A stretch of DNA of 43,092 bases from an uncultured Planctomycetota bacterium. Its GTDB lineage: Bacteria; Planctomycetota; Phycisphaerae; SM23-33. Made by a program: the position numbers and the translations under genes. The notes under the pieces were generated by a model. The model was not told the DNA's origin. It saw only the letters and a program-made list of their open reading frames with translations, and did not search any database. Shown here piece by piece: positions 17,962-26,063 of this stretch (the first letter of the stretch is position 1; every line of letters starts with the position of its first letter). The stretch lies in NCBI GenBank assembly GCA_903892515.1, contig CAITIS010000028.1, positions 1 through 43,092 on the forward strand, read 5' to 3'.

Positions 17962-19171
17962 TGCCTGTCCTCTCGCGCTTGGCGTCCTTGAGTTCGGCCT
18001 CGATCTGCCGGATGCTCGGCAGGCTGCCGCGCAGGTCCCTGGGCAGCGACTCGGTGATCTTCGTCTGCCAGCCGGCCACCCCGATGGGCTTGCGGAGGTC
18101 GCGCAAGGCGTACTCGGCCGTGATGCGGTTCTTCTCGCGGCATAGGATTAGGCCGATGGAGGGTTGGTCGTCGGCGTGCCGCATCAGGTCGTCAACGGCC
18201 GAGAGGTAGAAGTTCATCTTGCCGGCGAACTCCGGCTTGAAGGGCTGGACCTTCAGGTCGATGACCACGAAGCAGCGCAGGTGAAGGTGGTAAAACAGCA
18301 GGTCGAGGTAGAAATCTTCCTTCTCGACCTCCAGGTGGACCTGCCGGCCGACGAAGGCGAAGCCGGCGCCCATTTCCAGCAGAAATCGCTGGATGTGGTC
18401 GAGCAGGCCCTGCTCAAGGTCGCGTTCCGCGGCGTCGGTGCGCAGGGTGAGGAAGTCGAAATTGTAAGGGTCTTTGATGATCTCGCCGGCCAGGTCCGAT
18501 TGCGGGCCGGGCAGCGTGGCCTTGAAGTTCGTGACGGCCTTGCCCTGCCGCGCGAAGAGGTCAGAGTCGATCCAGTGCAGGAGCATGGCCCGCGACCAGC
18601 CGTTGGCGATGGTCTGCTGGGCGTACCAAAGGCGCTGGGCGAGGTCTTTGAGTCGCTCGACCAGAACGACGTTATGGCCCCATGGTATTTCTGAAACAGG
18701 GTGTTTCAGGACCGCGGCATCCAATTCTCGCACAGGGTGTGCGAGAATCTCGCCCGACTTGCTTTCTCGCACAGGCTGTGCGAGTTCTGGCTGCTCCAGA
18801 AAGTAGGCAAGATAGAACGCTCGCATGCGCCAGAGGTTCGAAGAGGACAAGCCAGATACGGCAGGAAACTCCCGCTGGAGGTCGGCCGCCAGACGGTCCA
18901 CGACCGCCTTGCCCCAGCCTTCGGCCTGCTGCCGTAGCACGATGTCGCGACCTATCGACCAGTACAGTTCGATAAGGTGGCGGTTGACGGACAGCGATGC
19001 CTTGACCTGGGAGGCCCGGATGCGGGCCTTCAGACCGTCGAGGAACTGCCCGTAGCCCACAGGCAATTGTGCGGCAGCCCGCTGCACAATTGCTCGAGCA
19101 GGCTGCGCGGGGCTCACCGGCCGGCGGTGAGCGCCCTTTGGGCTTGGCTTGGAAGACCGCTTGCTGGCCAT
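17951..19171 (-). CDS. YhcG-family (DUF1016) PDDEXK nuclease-like protein
   Basis: 406 residues from the ATG at 19171 (AGGAG six bases upstream); the GTG at 19189 is less likely. An N-terminal DUF1016 helical domain (SVNRHLIELYWSIGRDIVLRQ and SSSNLWRMRAFYLAY) is followed by the C-terminal nuclease fold (FYLDLLFYHLHLRCFVVIDL). Its catalytic ExK is DLK here, a conservative variant. The family (PF06250) occurs widely beside restriction-modification genes. It is encoded between a SEC-C gene and the type ISP-like gene on the same strand. The domain linker carries three LAQPVRE/LAHPVRE/LKHPVSE repeats encoded by palindromes. Probably a defence or DNA-repair nuclease. Confidence 0.85.
   Translation of the reverse strand: MASKRSSKPSPKGAHRRPVSPAQPARAIVQRAAAQLPVGYGQFLDGLKARIRASQVKASLSVNRHLIELYWSIGRDIVLRQQAEGWGKAVVDRLAADLQREFPAVSGLSSSNLWRMRAFYLAYFLEQPELAQPVRESKSGEILAHPVRELDAAVLKHPVSEIPWGHNVVLVERLKDLAQRLWYAQQTIANGWSRAMLLHWIDSDLFARQGKAVTNFKATLPGPQSDLAGEIIKDPYNFDFLTLRTDAAERDLEQGLLDHIQRFLLEMGAGFAFVGRQVHLEVEKEDFYLDLLFYHLHLRCFVVIDLKVQPFKPEFAGKMNFYLSAVDDLMRHADDQPSIGLILCREKNRITAEYALRDLRKPIGVAGWQTKITESLPRDLRGSLPSIRQIEAELKDAKRERTGNER
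18691..18784. repeat. Three in-frame palindromes in the DUF1016 gene
   Basis: CTGAAACAGGGTGTTTCAG (18691-18709), CTCGCACAGGGTGTGCGAG (18727-18745, with ATT/AAT extending it) and CTCGCACAGGCTGTGCGAG (18766-18784). Each is an 8-bp stem around a 3-base loop. The first differs from the others in both arms, with pairing kept. On the coding strand each yields the peptide pattern L-x-(Q/H)-P-V-(R/S)-E. Confidence 0.85.
19063..19093. repeat. Inverted repeat near the start of the DUF1016 gene
   Basis: GCAATTGTGC and GCACAATTGC are perfect 10-base arms around an 11-base spacer that can pair partly (GCAGC/GCTGC). It is in frame within the N-terminal segment of the protein and resembles the palindromes further on in size but not in sequence. 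Confidence 0.7.
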
Positions 19172-19298
19172 TCGCCACTCCTGGACCACAAATGAAGGAT
19201 TCGAAGCTTTCAGCCGGGTAATCTAATCCGGTCGCGCCCGGGTTGCCAGCGTGCGCAGGATGGTGTCGAGAACGTCCTCAAGGCGCTTGCCGACGTCC

Positions 19299-22200
19299 TC
19301 AGCCAGGAAAGGCCGCTTCCTTGATACGCCGGTAGTTCTCATCCAGCTCCGGCTGGAGCAGCAGGATGGCCGCGATCCGGCGGGACATCTCCGTGACGTA
19401 GCGGGCCTCGTCGGTTTTCAGCGGCCGGCCCAGGATCTTGTGCTCGCGGTAGCTCAGCCACTTCTTTATGACCTGGTAGCCGCCCAGCGTGTACTCCCAC
19501 ACCGCCTGGGGCACGTTCTTCCAATACACGTTGTCGTTGAGGTAGATGTCGTACGTGCCGGGGCCCAGGACGACCAGGGGCACAGAGCCGTCCGCATCCG
19601 CGTCGGCGAATTCTGTTGCCATACTCACTGGCCTGGCCAGCACGGCGCGGGCCGCCAGGGAGAAGTCGCGCAAGACGGCCTTGCCGGTGGCGGGCATGGT
19701 GATGCCGCCGCGGCCGGGATTGGCCCAGCCGGCGGTGACGGCCAGGTCGGCCTGGTCGTTGATCTGCTTGCCCTCGACGTGGGTGATCAGGCCGATAAGT
19801 TTGAGTTCCGGCCGGATGGTCCCGCTCGTGACGCCCTTGACCGGTTGCGTCACGTCCAGCAAGGCCGCGATCTGCCGGCCCAGCGCCGCCGATGCCTCCA
19901 ACGCCTCCCGCGTCGCCGGCAGCGGTATCCGTGGCCAGTCCTGACGCAGCGCGCCCGCATTTTCATGACAATAAGCCGGCGAGTGCAAGACGGCTAGGGA
20001 GTGGTAGAACAGCCACGAGCCACCAGCCACGATGTCGGCAACGCCGAGCTGCCGGAGGTATCCCTCGCTCTCCTGCGATAGGTTTGGCTGTGGCGCGTTC
20101 GACGCTTCTGCCTGAAGCGATGTGGGGTACAACAGCATTGGGAACAGTGTCGCGTAGTTCTCGACCAGATGTGTGTCTGCCAGCAGGCTGGAGACCTGTG
20201 GGCAGTAGAAGCTTTCCTTGCGTGTTCGTTGTCCCGCCGTAAGCCAAAGGTTGCCGGGACGGACTTGGGGAAAATACTCCGGCGCTTTGCGGCCAACCAG
20301 CTTCGTCTCAGGCTCCCAGTACAGCCACCAGACATCGAAAGGCCTGTAGAGGTACTTGACGAAGTATTCGCGTTTGATGCCCCTTTTCACGAGATATGAA
20401 CGCGTTGTTCGGGCATCACAGGCGTCAGTCCCGTCCATCGAATGCGGATATCGCCCGGCCAGATCATCATCAGTGATCTTCGGGTCGAAGTAGTCCTCAA
20501 TCCTCTTGACCAGCCGGTCATGATCGATATCGGCTAACAGTGCGTCCTGTTTCGTCTGCACACCTGGCACCCAATGCGCCATCAGGTCGGGCAGACGCGG
20601 CCAGGATAAGAACGCATCGCAAATCAGACCGGAGATGAACGGACACCCAAGGTCAGTCGCTGGCTTCAAAGGCTGGTACAAGCTCTTGCCGTCATTCTCC
20701 GCCGATGCCAGCAGCTCGGCCCGCTTCTCCTTGCCCCACAGGTGGCGGAACAGGACGTGCGACACAACTTCCCCAGCCGAAGGCGGCTGGGCTACGGGGG
20801 CTTTGCGGACCATCAGGCTAATGGCCGTGCCGACCTGGATGCCTTCGCGGTTGAACTCGGTGGAAAAGACGCTGGGGTCGGGTTTGCCCTCGGGCGTGAG
20901 CTTGCCGGTCTTGTATTTGTCGCCGTTGAGGCAGTCGATCCAGATTCTGTCGAAGGCTTCGATGTACCGTTCGCGCATGCCGGTGTGCGACAGGCCGTCC
21001 AGCCAGGAGTAGTTGGAGATGAAACAGACGATGCCCTGGCCGGTCTTGTCCACGATCCGCCGCTCGGCCATGCGGAAGAAGCGCACGTACAGGTCGTTGA
21101 GCCCCTGGCCATGCGGCTTGGGGGCCTTCTTGGTGGTACGATAGGCGGTGGAAAGGTCGCGTTCCTCGCCCACCTCGATATCGGAAAAGCCGTTGTAAGG
21201 CGGATTGCCCAGGATCACCAATATCGGCGTGGACTGCTTGACGCTGTCGGCGGCATCGTGCTCTTCCTGCAACTCGACGAAGGGCAGCGTGGCCTGCGGC
21301 TCCTTGGGCGGCTCCCAGCCGGTCAGGGCGTTGGTCAGGTACACGCCGACGCGCTGCTTGCCCGTCAGCGGCACGCCCAGGTCGGTTAAGCGCAGGCCCA
21401 GTTGCAGGTGGCTGACGACGTAGGGGGCCGGCAGGATCTCAAAGCCGAAGACGCGCTGCTGCACGGCTGTCTTGAGGTCGTGGCTGACCAGGGCGTCCCC
21501 GCCCTTGTCACGCAGCGTGGCGGCGATCTGGTCGAGCACGCCGACAAGGAATGCGCCCGTGCCGCAGCACGGGTCGAGCACGTACACGCGCGGATCGGCC
21601 AGGCCGTCTTCGACGTCGAGCTCTTCGCGCAGTACGCGGTCCACCCGCTTGACCATGTACGTGACGATCTCCGGCGGCGTGTACCACACGCCCAACTGCT
21701 TGCGCAGGTCGGGGTCGTAAGCCTCCAGGAACGGCTCGTAAAAGTACTGCACGGCGTGGTGCTGCTCGAAGGCCTCAAAGAAGGCGGCGCGGTCGACGCG
21801 GTTGAGTGCGGCCGTGGCCCAATTCAGGACCTCGGAGATGTTCAGGGCGTCGAGTTGGCCGGGATCGGCGGCCTCATAGAAGAGCTTCCGCAGCACGGGC
21901 ACGCGCAGGTAGTTGGCGGACTTCTGCCAGTCGAACTGGTCCGGCGCGGGCACGCCTGCCCGCCCTACGGCCGGCTTGTGTTCCTTGGCCCACAGCACCC
22001 AGGCCGAGAAGACGCCATAGAAGAGCGTCTGGATCAGCGTGGACTCGAAGAAGTGCTCGCCGCGGTCGCCGCGGAACTTCATGCCCAGCGACTCTTCCAA
22101 AGCCCTGCGCAGCGAGGCTAGGGCCGGCAGGTTGCTGCCCTTGATTCGGGCCAGGGCGTCGCGGGCATAGCTGGCCAGGAACCACGCCAGGTCCTTGGGG

Positions 22201-22748
22201 TTGAAGAGCGGCGCGTTGTGCTGCATCGCCCGCAGGAGGTAACCGGTGAACCGCTCGCCGTGCTCTTCGGCCAGCGTGCGGGGATGCGCGGCGGCGGCCC
22301 AGAACGATTCTTCATCGGCGGCCAGACTATAGCATTCCAGCGTTTCCGGCGATCTGCCCGGCACGTCGGCGACCAGGGCGAAGTCGCGGTAGTTGGTGAC
22401 CAGCACCAGGCCGTACCTGCCGGCGTAGCGCCGCACCTGCTCACTGGCGGCGATCTTGGCAATGTCGTCGCGGGTGGACTTGATCTCGATCACGCCGCGG
22501 GCGGGCGGCTGGCCCTGCATGGGGTCGGGATCGTTCTTCTTGAGCTGGTCGGGCGTGAAGAGCCCGCCGTCGGGGATGCCGGCGCCGCGGTTGGCGAGGT
22601 TGATGACGCAGCGGACCTTGGGCTTGAGGCCCTTGCCCAGCTCGTTCAGCAGGTTGGCCAGCGGGCCATAGTAGGAGGTCTCGGGTACGGCGGCCCCCGT
22701 GCAATGAATGTCCCGCAGCTCCCGAAGGTAGGTCTCTAACGGATGCAT
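19299..22748 (-). CDS. Type ISP-like restriction-modification protein (nuclease + N6-adenine methylase)
   Basis: 1149 residues. An N-terminal PD-(D/E)xK-like part (GIPDGG near residue 57, VIEIKS near 84) precedes a helical region. Then come the methyltransferase motif I DPCCGTGAF (about 391) and the intact catalytic motif IV NPPY (about 513). The C-terminal half resembles the type ISP target-recognition region (KYLYRPFDVWWLYWEPETKL and related blocks). Classical single-chain ISP enzymes are about 1,500-1,600 residues with a helicase between nuclease and methylase; here no helicase motif is visible. It probably methylates adenine and may cleave unmodified DNA. It lies 127 bases upstream of the DUF1016 nuclease on the same strand. 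Two palindromes interrupt the coding sequence in frame. Confidence 0.85.
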   Translation of the reverse strand: MHPLETYLRELRDIHCTGAAVPETSYYGPLANLLNELGKGLKPKVRCVINLANRGAGIPDGGLFTPDQLKKNDPDPMQGQPPARGVIEIKSTRDDIAKIAASEQVRRYAGRYGLVLVTNYRDFALVADVPGRSPETLECYSLAADEESFWAAAAHPRTLAEEHGERFTGYLLRAMQHNAPLFNPKDLAWFLASYARDALARIKGSNLPALASLRRALEESLGMKFRGDRGEHFFESTLIQTLFYGVFSAWVLWAKEHKPAVGRAGVPAPDQFDWQKSANYLRVPVLRKLFYEAADPGQLDALNISEVLNWATAALNRVDRAAFFEAFEQHHAVQYFYEPFLEAYDPDLRKQLGVWYTPPEIVTYMVKRVDRVLREELDVEDGLADPRVYVLDPCCGTGAFLVGVLDQIAATLRDKGGDALVSHDLKTAVQQRVFGFEILPAPYVVSHLQLGLRLTDLGVPLTGKQRVGVYLTNALTGWEPPKEPQATLPFVELQEEHDAADSVKQSTPILVILGNPPYNGFSDIEVGEERDLSTAYRTTKKAPKPHGQGLNDLYVRFFRMAERRIVDKTGQGIVCFISNYSWLDGLSHTGMRERYIEAFDRIWIDCLNGDKYKTGKLTPEGKPDPSVFSTEFNREGIQVGTAISLMVRKAPVAQPPSAGEVVSHVLFRHLWGKEKRAELLASAENDGKSLYQPLKPATDLGCPFISGLICDAFLSWPRLPDLMAHWVPGVQTKQDALLADIDHDRLVKRIEDYFDPKITDDDLAGRYPHSMDGTDACDARTTRSYLVKRGIKREYFVKYLYRPFDVWWLYWEPETKLVGRKAPEYFPQVRPGNLWLTAGQRTRKESFYCPQVSSLLADTHLVENYATLFPMLLYPTSLQAEASNAPQPNLSQESEGYLRQLGVADIVAGGSWLFYHSLAVLHSPAYCHENAGALRQDWPRIPLPATREALEASAALGRQIAALLDVTQPVKGVTSGTIRPELKLIGLITHVEGKQINDQADLAVTAGWANPGRGGITMPATGKAVLRDFSLAARAVLARPVSMATEFADADADGSVPLVVLGPGTYDIYLNDNVYWKNVPQAVWEYTLGGYQVIKKWLSYREHKILGRPLKTDEARYVTEMSRRIAAILLLQPELDENYRRIKEAAFPG
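20772..20791. repeat. In-frame palindrome in the type ISP-like gene
   Basis: CCCAGCCG, loop AAGG, CGGCTGGG: a perfect 8-bp stem. It encodes the Pro/Ser-rich stretch VAQPPSAGE, which looks foreign to the surrounding fold. Confidence 0.65.
21946..21963. repeat. Second in-frame palindrome in the type ISP-like gene
   Basis: GCGGGCA, loop CGCC, TGCCCGC: a perfect 7-bp stem. It encodes the loop peptide VGRAGVPAP between two helices of the central region. Confidence 0.55.
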
Positions 22749-22835
22749 GTGCGTTGGTTGTACCGGAGCTGCCGTGTTTTCGCAACGGAGCGGGACACGA
22801 TCGTCGAACGCAGAGCATCTCGCGCCGCGCGATCG

Positions 22836-23804
22836 TCAGCGGGAATTGGCAGGGACATGCGGCCCTGGCTGGAACCAGTCGACGGGTTGTGAGTCCTCGT
22901 CAGTCCGATCAAACGTGAGCCGGCAGGGCTGGCGACTGCCCTGGATCTTGGCGTCGTCGAAGATGATCCGCTTGGGCATGCCTGTCCTGGAGTCGGCCCA
23001 GATCTCGATGGTTTCGGGGCCCTTGATCTCGTGCGAATTGCGACGGACCTTCACGTGTCGCAGCAACTCCTGCCCGGACGCCAACGCGGCCTGGTCGAAC
23101 TGCTCCACCGTGTAATCCTGCCGTATCCGCTCCAGCGTCTGGTGGAGGTCACAGAACGGCACGTCGGCCATGATCGGCGGCATCGGGATGCCACCGGCGC
23201 CCAAGCCTTCCTTCGTCTCCGCGAGCGACCCCTTGCGGACGCGCCAGCTCTGCTGGCCATCGTAACCGTCGTAGATCAGCCCGCCACTGGGATCGTTTCG
23301 GACCAGCAGGTACTGGCGACCGTCGCGAAGATACAGCTTGGCATCATCCAGGCCCGGCCTGGGCAGCATCTCCGGCGGGCTGTCATCCGGTCCACGGCGC
23401 GGCGGCTCGGGCAGATCCTCCATCTGAATATGGTAGGTGCGGTCACCCGGCCGACCCAGGGCGCCGATGATGTCGTTCAAAGATGCCAGGGCCGGCGTAG
23501 CGTTGCCTGCGAGCATCCAGAACCCGACGGCCAGCAGGATCAAGGCGGCCACGGCGCCCGCAGAGCGCCACGCCCAGGCCGGCAGTTGCAGGGGTCTTCG
23601 CGCTGGTACGGCTGCAGGTGTTGGTGCGGCAGCGGTGGGCGCCGCCGTGGACTGGCGAATCGCCTGCATGGCCGCCTGCACGCGTTGCTCGCGGTGTTCC
23701 GCCGCCGCCTCGTCGTGCAGGTGAAGCAGCAGCGCGTGCACCAACTGCTCGTCGGCCGGCTGGGGCCCGCTGCGGCTGTGCAGGTTTTCGCCTTCGGTGT
23801 TCAT
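22836..23804 (-). CDS. Membrane anti-sigma-like protein
   Basis: 322 residues from the ATG at 23804, whose ATGA overlaps the sigma-factor stop; the frame further upstream is a shadow of the sigma gene. The N-terminus (1-70) is charged then Ala/Pro-rich. One membrane helix spans about 80-99 (AGAVAALILLAVGFWML). The remaining 220 residues would lie outside and include a lipoprotein-carrier-like beta pattern (KLYLRDGRQYLLVRN, then WADSRTGMPKRIIFDD). There is no zinc anti-sigma HxxxCxxC motif. Overlap with the ECF gene implies that it controls that sigma factor. The outer domain could sense an envelope signal. Confidence 0.75.
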   Translation of the reverse strand: MNTEGENLHSRSGPQPADEQLVHALLLHLHDEAAAEHREQRVQAAMQAIRQSTAAPTAAAPTPAAVPARRPLQLPAWAWRSAGAVAALILLAVGFWMLAGNATPALASLNDIIGALGRPGDRTYHIQMEDLPEPPRRGPDDSPPEMLPRPGLDDAKLYLRDGRQYLLVRNDPSGGLIYDGYDGQQSWRVRKGSLAETKEGLGAGGIPMPPIMADVPFCDLHQTLERIRQDYTVEQFDQAALASGQELLRHVKVRRNSHEIKGPETIEIWADSRTGMPKRIIFDDAKIQGSRQPCRLTFDRTDEDSQPVDWFQPGPHVPANSR

Positions 23805-24385
23805 GTGCCCTGGTCCGTTTTCGTCCACACGGTCTTTCGCTGCAGGCATTCCGCCAGCTGCACCCTGGCCCGCTGGAGCTGCTTCTGGACGGCGTCCCTG
23901 GTCATCGCCAAGTGCTCCGCGATCCACTCCGTCGGCCGGTGCTGCCGATAATGCAGGTCGATCGGCTCACGATACCGCGGGGCGAGATGCTCGATGCAGT
24001 CCTTCAGGGCGGCGAGCTTCTCTTCCAGTGTGTCGCCGCTCTGCCGGTCCACCTGTGCCATCCGCTGATCGAAATGCTCCAGGATGTGTTCGTCCACCGG
24101 CGGCGCCTGCTGTGCCGCCTTTCTGAAATGGGCCAGTACCAGTCGCTTGGCGATCCCGCGTAACCAGGCGCCAAAGGGCCGCGAACGGTCGTACACGCCG
24201 ATCTTCCGCCAGGCGATCAGCATCGTCTCCTGGAACAGGTCGTCTGCCGCGTGTTCGTCACGGACCGACGCGCGCAGGAACGCCGTCAGGGAGTCGGCGT
24301 TCTCCCGGATCAGAATCTCGAACAGCGCCAGCGGCTCGACCGGCCGAGCCTGCGGCCCTTGGGGCGGTGCTGCATCATCAGTCAT
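23801..24385 (-). CDS. ECF-type RNA polymerase sigma factor
   Basis: 194 residues from the ATG at 24385; the longer frame adds an unlikely N-terminus. Region 2 is DLFQETMLIAWRKIG and the following FGAWLRGIAKRLVLAHFRK. Region 4 is LAPRYREPIDLHYRQH with the recognition helix TRDAVQKQLQRARVQL. It binds core polymerase and directs it to a dedicated promoter set. It is coupled to the membrane protein after it and divergent from the exported-protein cluster, a plausible target. The AGGAG upstream is about 12 bases from the start, a long spacing. Confidence 0.88.
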   Translation of the reverse strand: MTDDAAPPQGPQARPVEPLALFEILIRENADSLTAFLRASVRDEHAADDLFQETMLIAWRKIGVYDRSRPFGAWLRGIAKRLVLAHFRKAAQQAPPVDEHILEHFDQRMAQVDRQSGDTLEEKLAALKDCIEHLAPRYREPIDLHYRQHRPTEWIAEHLAMTRDAVQKQLQRARVQLAECLQRKTVWTKTDQGT

Positions 24386-24432
24386 AACTGAAACGTGCTC
24401 CTGATTCTCATTGTCGGCTGGTACATGAGGGC

Positions 24433-24484
24433 GGACAAGAAAAGCATTCTTTTCGTGACGTCGGATTTCGCGGTTTTCTTGTCC
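24433..24484. promoter_or_regulatory. 11-bp inverted repeat in the divergent sigma/exported-protein promoter region
   Basis: GGACAAGAAAA (24433-24443) and TTTTCTTGTCC (24474-24484) are perfect arms with a 30-base spacer. They lie between the sigma-factor start (24385) and the exported-protein start (24559). It could be a regulator site serving both directions, or a hairpin in the leader. No clear -35/-10 pair was fixed. Confidence 0.55.
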
Positions 24485-24558
24485 ACCTTCTGCCTTGGTG
24501 TGCAAAGAAGAGATAGACAACCCGCCCCGCGCCTCGCGGACGAGAAAGGAGACCGCCC

Positions 24559-26019
24559 ATGATGAGATTCACCAGCCTCTGCATCGCCGTTGCCTGCCTG
24601 ATCGGCCCAGCCACAGCTCACGCCGTTATGGACATGGCCAACACGCTTTCGGACAACGCCCAGCAGAACACCATCGCTTTTGATGGCTTGGCATTCTTGA
24701 CGGGATCCATCGGATCGGACTCGTTCTTCCCACCGGGAAAGGTGGCCGACTTCTGGGGCTTCCAATACCTGCGGGATAACGACCCCAGCGGCATGGGCCA
24801 CAACACGGACTTCCTCTCTCGGGCGGCCGACAACATGCTGTACGCGCTGACGGCCGACCAGCGCCAGCAGCTCATCACGCTGGCCAAGAGCCAGGTCGCC
24901 TCGATCAACCAGTACGGCTACGGCCGCTTCGTGCTGATGGACGCCTTTCGCCGCAATCTCACGGGCAACATCCCCACCGGAAGCACCGGGCTGAATCTCG
25001 ACGCCGTGAAGAGCTACTCCCAGCAGCTCTACCAGCTCGATGGACAGATCAGCTACCAGCGGGCGCAGGTCATGGGCCCGATCCTGGCCAGCCTCACCGC
25101 TACACAGCGAGCCTACCTGAACAACAACATGGTCGGCCAGGGCATGACGAGTTGGCCGAACGTCGGCGAGCAGATCGACAAGCGCGGCCTCACCAATGAT
25201 GAGTTTGTGGCCGTGACGACCTACGCCTCCGACATGTTCAGCTGGTACGCGGGAAACACCGACGCCGACGTCTATTTCTGCCCGGAACGCCAGGGCACGT
25301 ACTTCGGCTCCTTCTACATGAAGGACGCCCCGGCCATGGGCAACCCCAACTACTCAATTCCCACCAACCTTACCGGCGACATGGGCGCCGCGTTTTTGAG
25401 CGTCCTGACGCCGGCACAACGGAGCTTGGTCACCAACCTGGTCAGCTCGCAGAACGCGGAACTGCTGAAGATCGTGGACCGGCGGGAAGACGTGTCCACG
25501 CTGCTGCGGCAGTTCATCGCCGGCCAGACGCCCAGCCAGACCGACATGCAGGACCTGATGACCAAGTACGGCGAGCACGACGGCAGCATCATCTATCAGT
25601 ATGCCACGGCCTTTGCCCAGGTCGGCCAGACGCTGAGCTCCAGTCAACAGTCCCAGCTTCAGGCTCTGCGCGACGAGATTCTCCAGGGCGAGCCATCGGT
25701 TCCGTCAGGCGCGTTCCTGTACTCCACACCCACAGCGATGCCGACAATCCCCAGCAGCGACTTCCTCTTCTTTGCCCCGCTCGCCGGCGATGCGACCCGC
25801 GACCGTGTGGTCAACTTCAAGGACTACATTGTCCTGGAAGGTGACTTCGGCAAGACTAACGCCACATGGGCCATGGGCGACTTCAACGCCGATGGTGTGG
25901 TCGACTTCAAAGACTACACGATCCTGGAAGCCAACTTCGGAACAAGCGTTCCTGAGCCGGCGACGCTCTTGCTGGTGACGGCCGGTGCAGCGGGACTGCT
26001 AATCCGCCGGCGAGGCTAA
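24559..26019 (+). CDS. Exported protein with dockerin-like repeats and PEP-CTERM tail
   Basis: 486 residues; AAGGAG lies seven bases before the ATG. A signal peptide (about 1-22, ending ATAHA) is followed by a helical domain of about 370 residues that I cannot name. It has landmarks NTIAFDGLAFLTG, DTDFLSRAA-like NTDFLSRAADNM, DAFRRNLTGN, YFCPERQGTYFGSF and APAMGNPNYSI. Then come two dockerin-like loops (DATRDRVVNFKDY, DFNADGVVDFKDY) and VPEPATLLLV plus an arginine end. It is exported and sorted to the surface. The next gene is a paralogue of the helical domain only. The dockerin/PEP tail nearly copies that of the gene at 2-1705, also at DNA level. Confidence 0.85.
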   Translation: MMRFTSLCIAVACLIGPATAHAVMDMANTLSDNAQQNTIAFDGLAFLTGSIGSDSFFPPGKVADFWGFQYLRDNDPSGMGHNTDFLSRAADNMLYALTADQRQQLITLAKSQVASINQYGYGRFVLMDAFRRNLTGNIPTGSTGLNLDAVKSYSQQLYQLDGQISYQRAQVMGPILASLTATQRAYLNNNMVGQGMTSWPNVGEQIDKRGLTNDEFVAVTTYASDMFSWYAGNTDADVYFCPERQGTYFGSFYMKDAPAMGNPNYSIPTNLTGDMGAAFLSVLTPAQRSLVTNLVSSQNAELLKIVDRREDVSTLLRQFIAGQTPSQTDMQDLMTKYGEHDGSIIYQYATAFAQVGQTLSSSQQSQLQALRDEILQGEPSVPSGAFLYSTPTAMPTIPSSDFLFFAPLAGDATRDRVVNFKDYIVLEGDFGKTNATWAMGDFNADGVVDFKDYTILEANFGTSVPEPATLLLVTAGAAGLLIRRRG

Positions 26020-26063
26020 TCGCTGATTCGCAAACACCAATTCATAAAACAGGAGATGACGTG

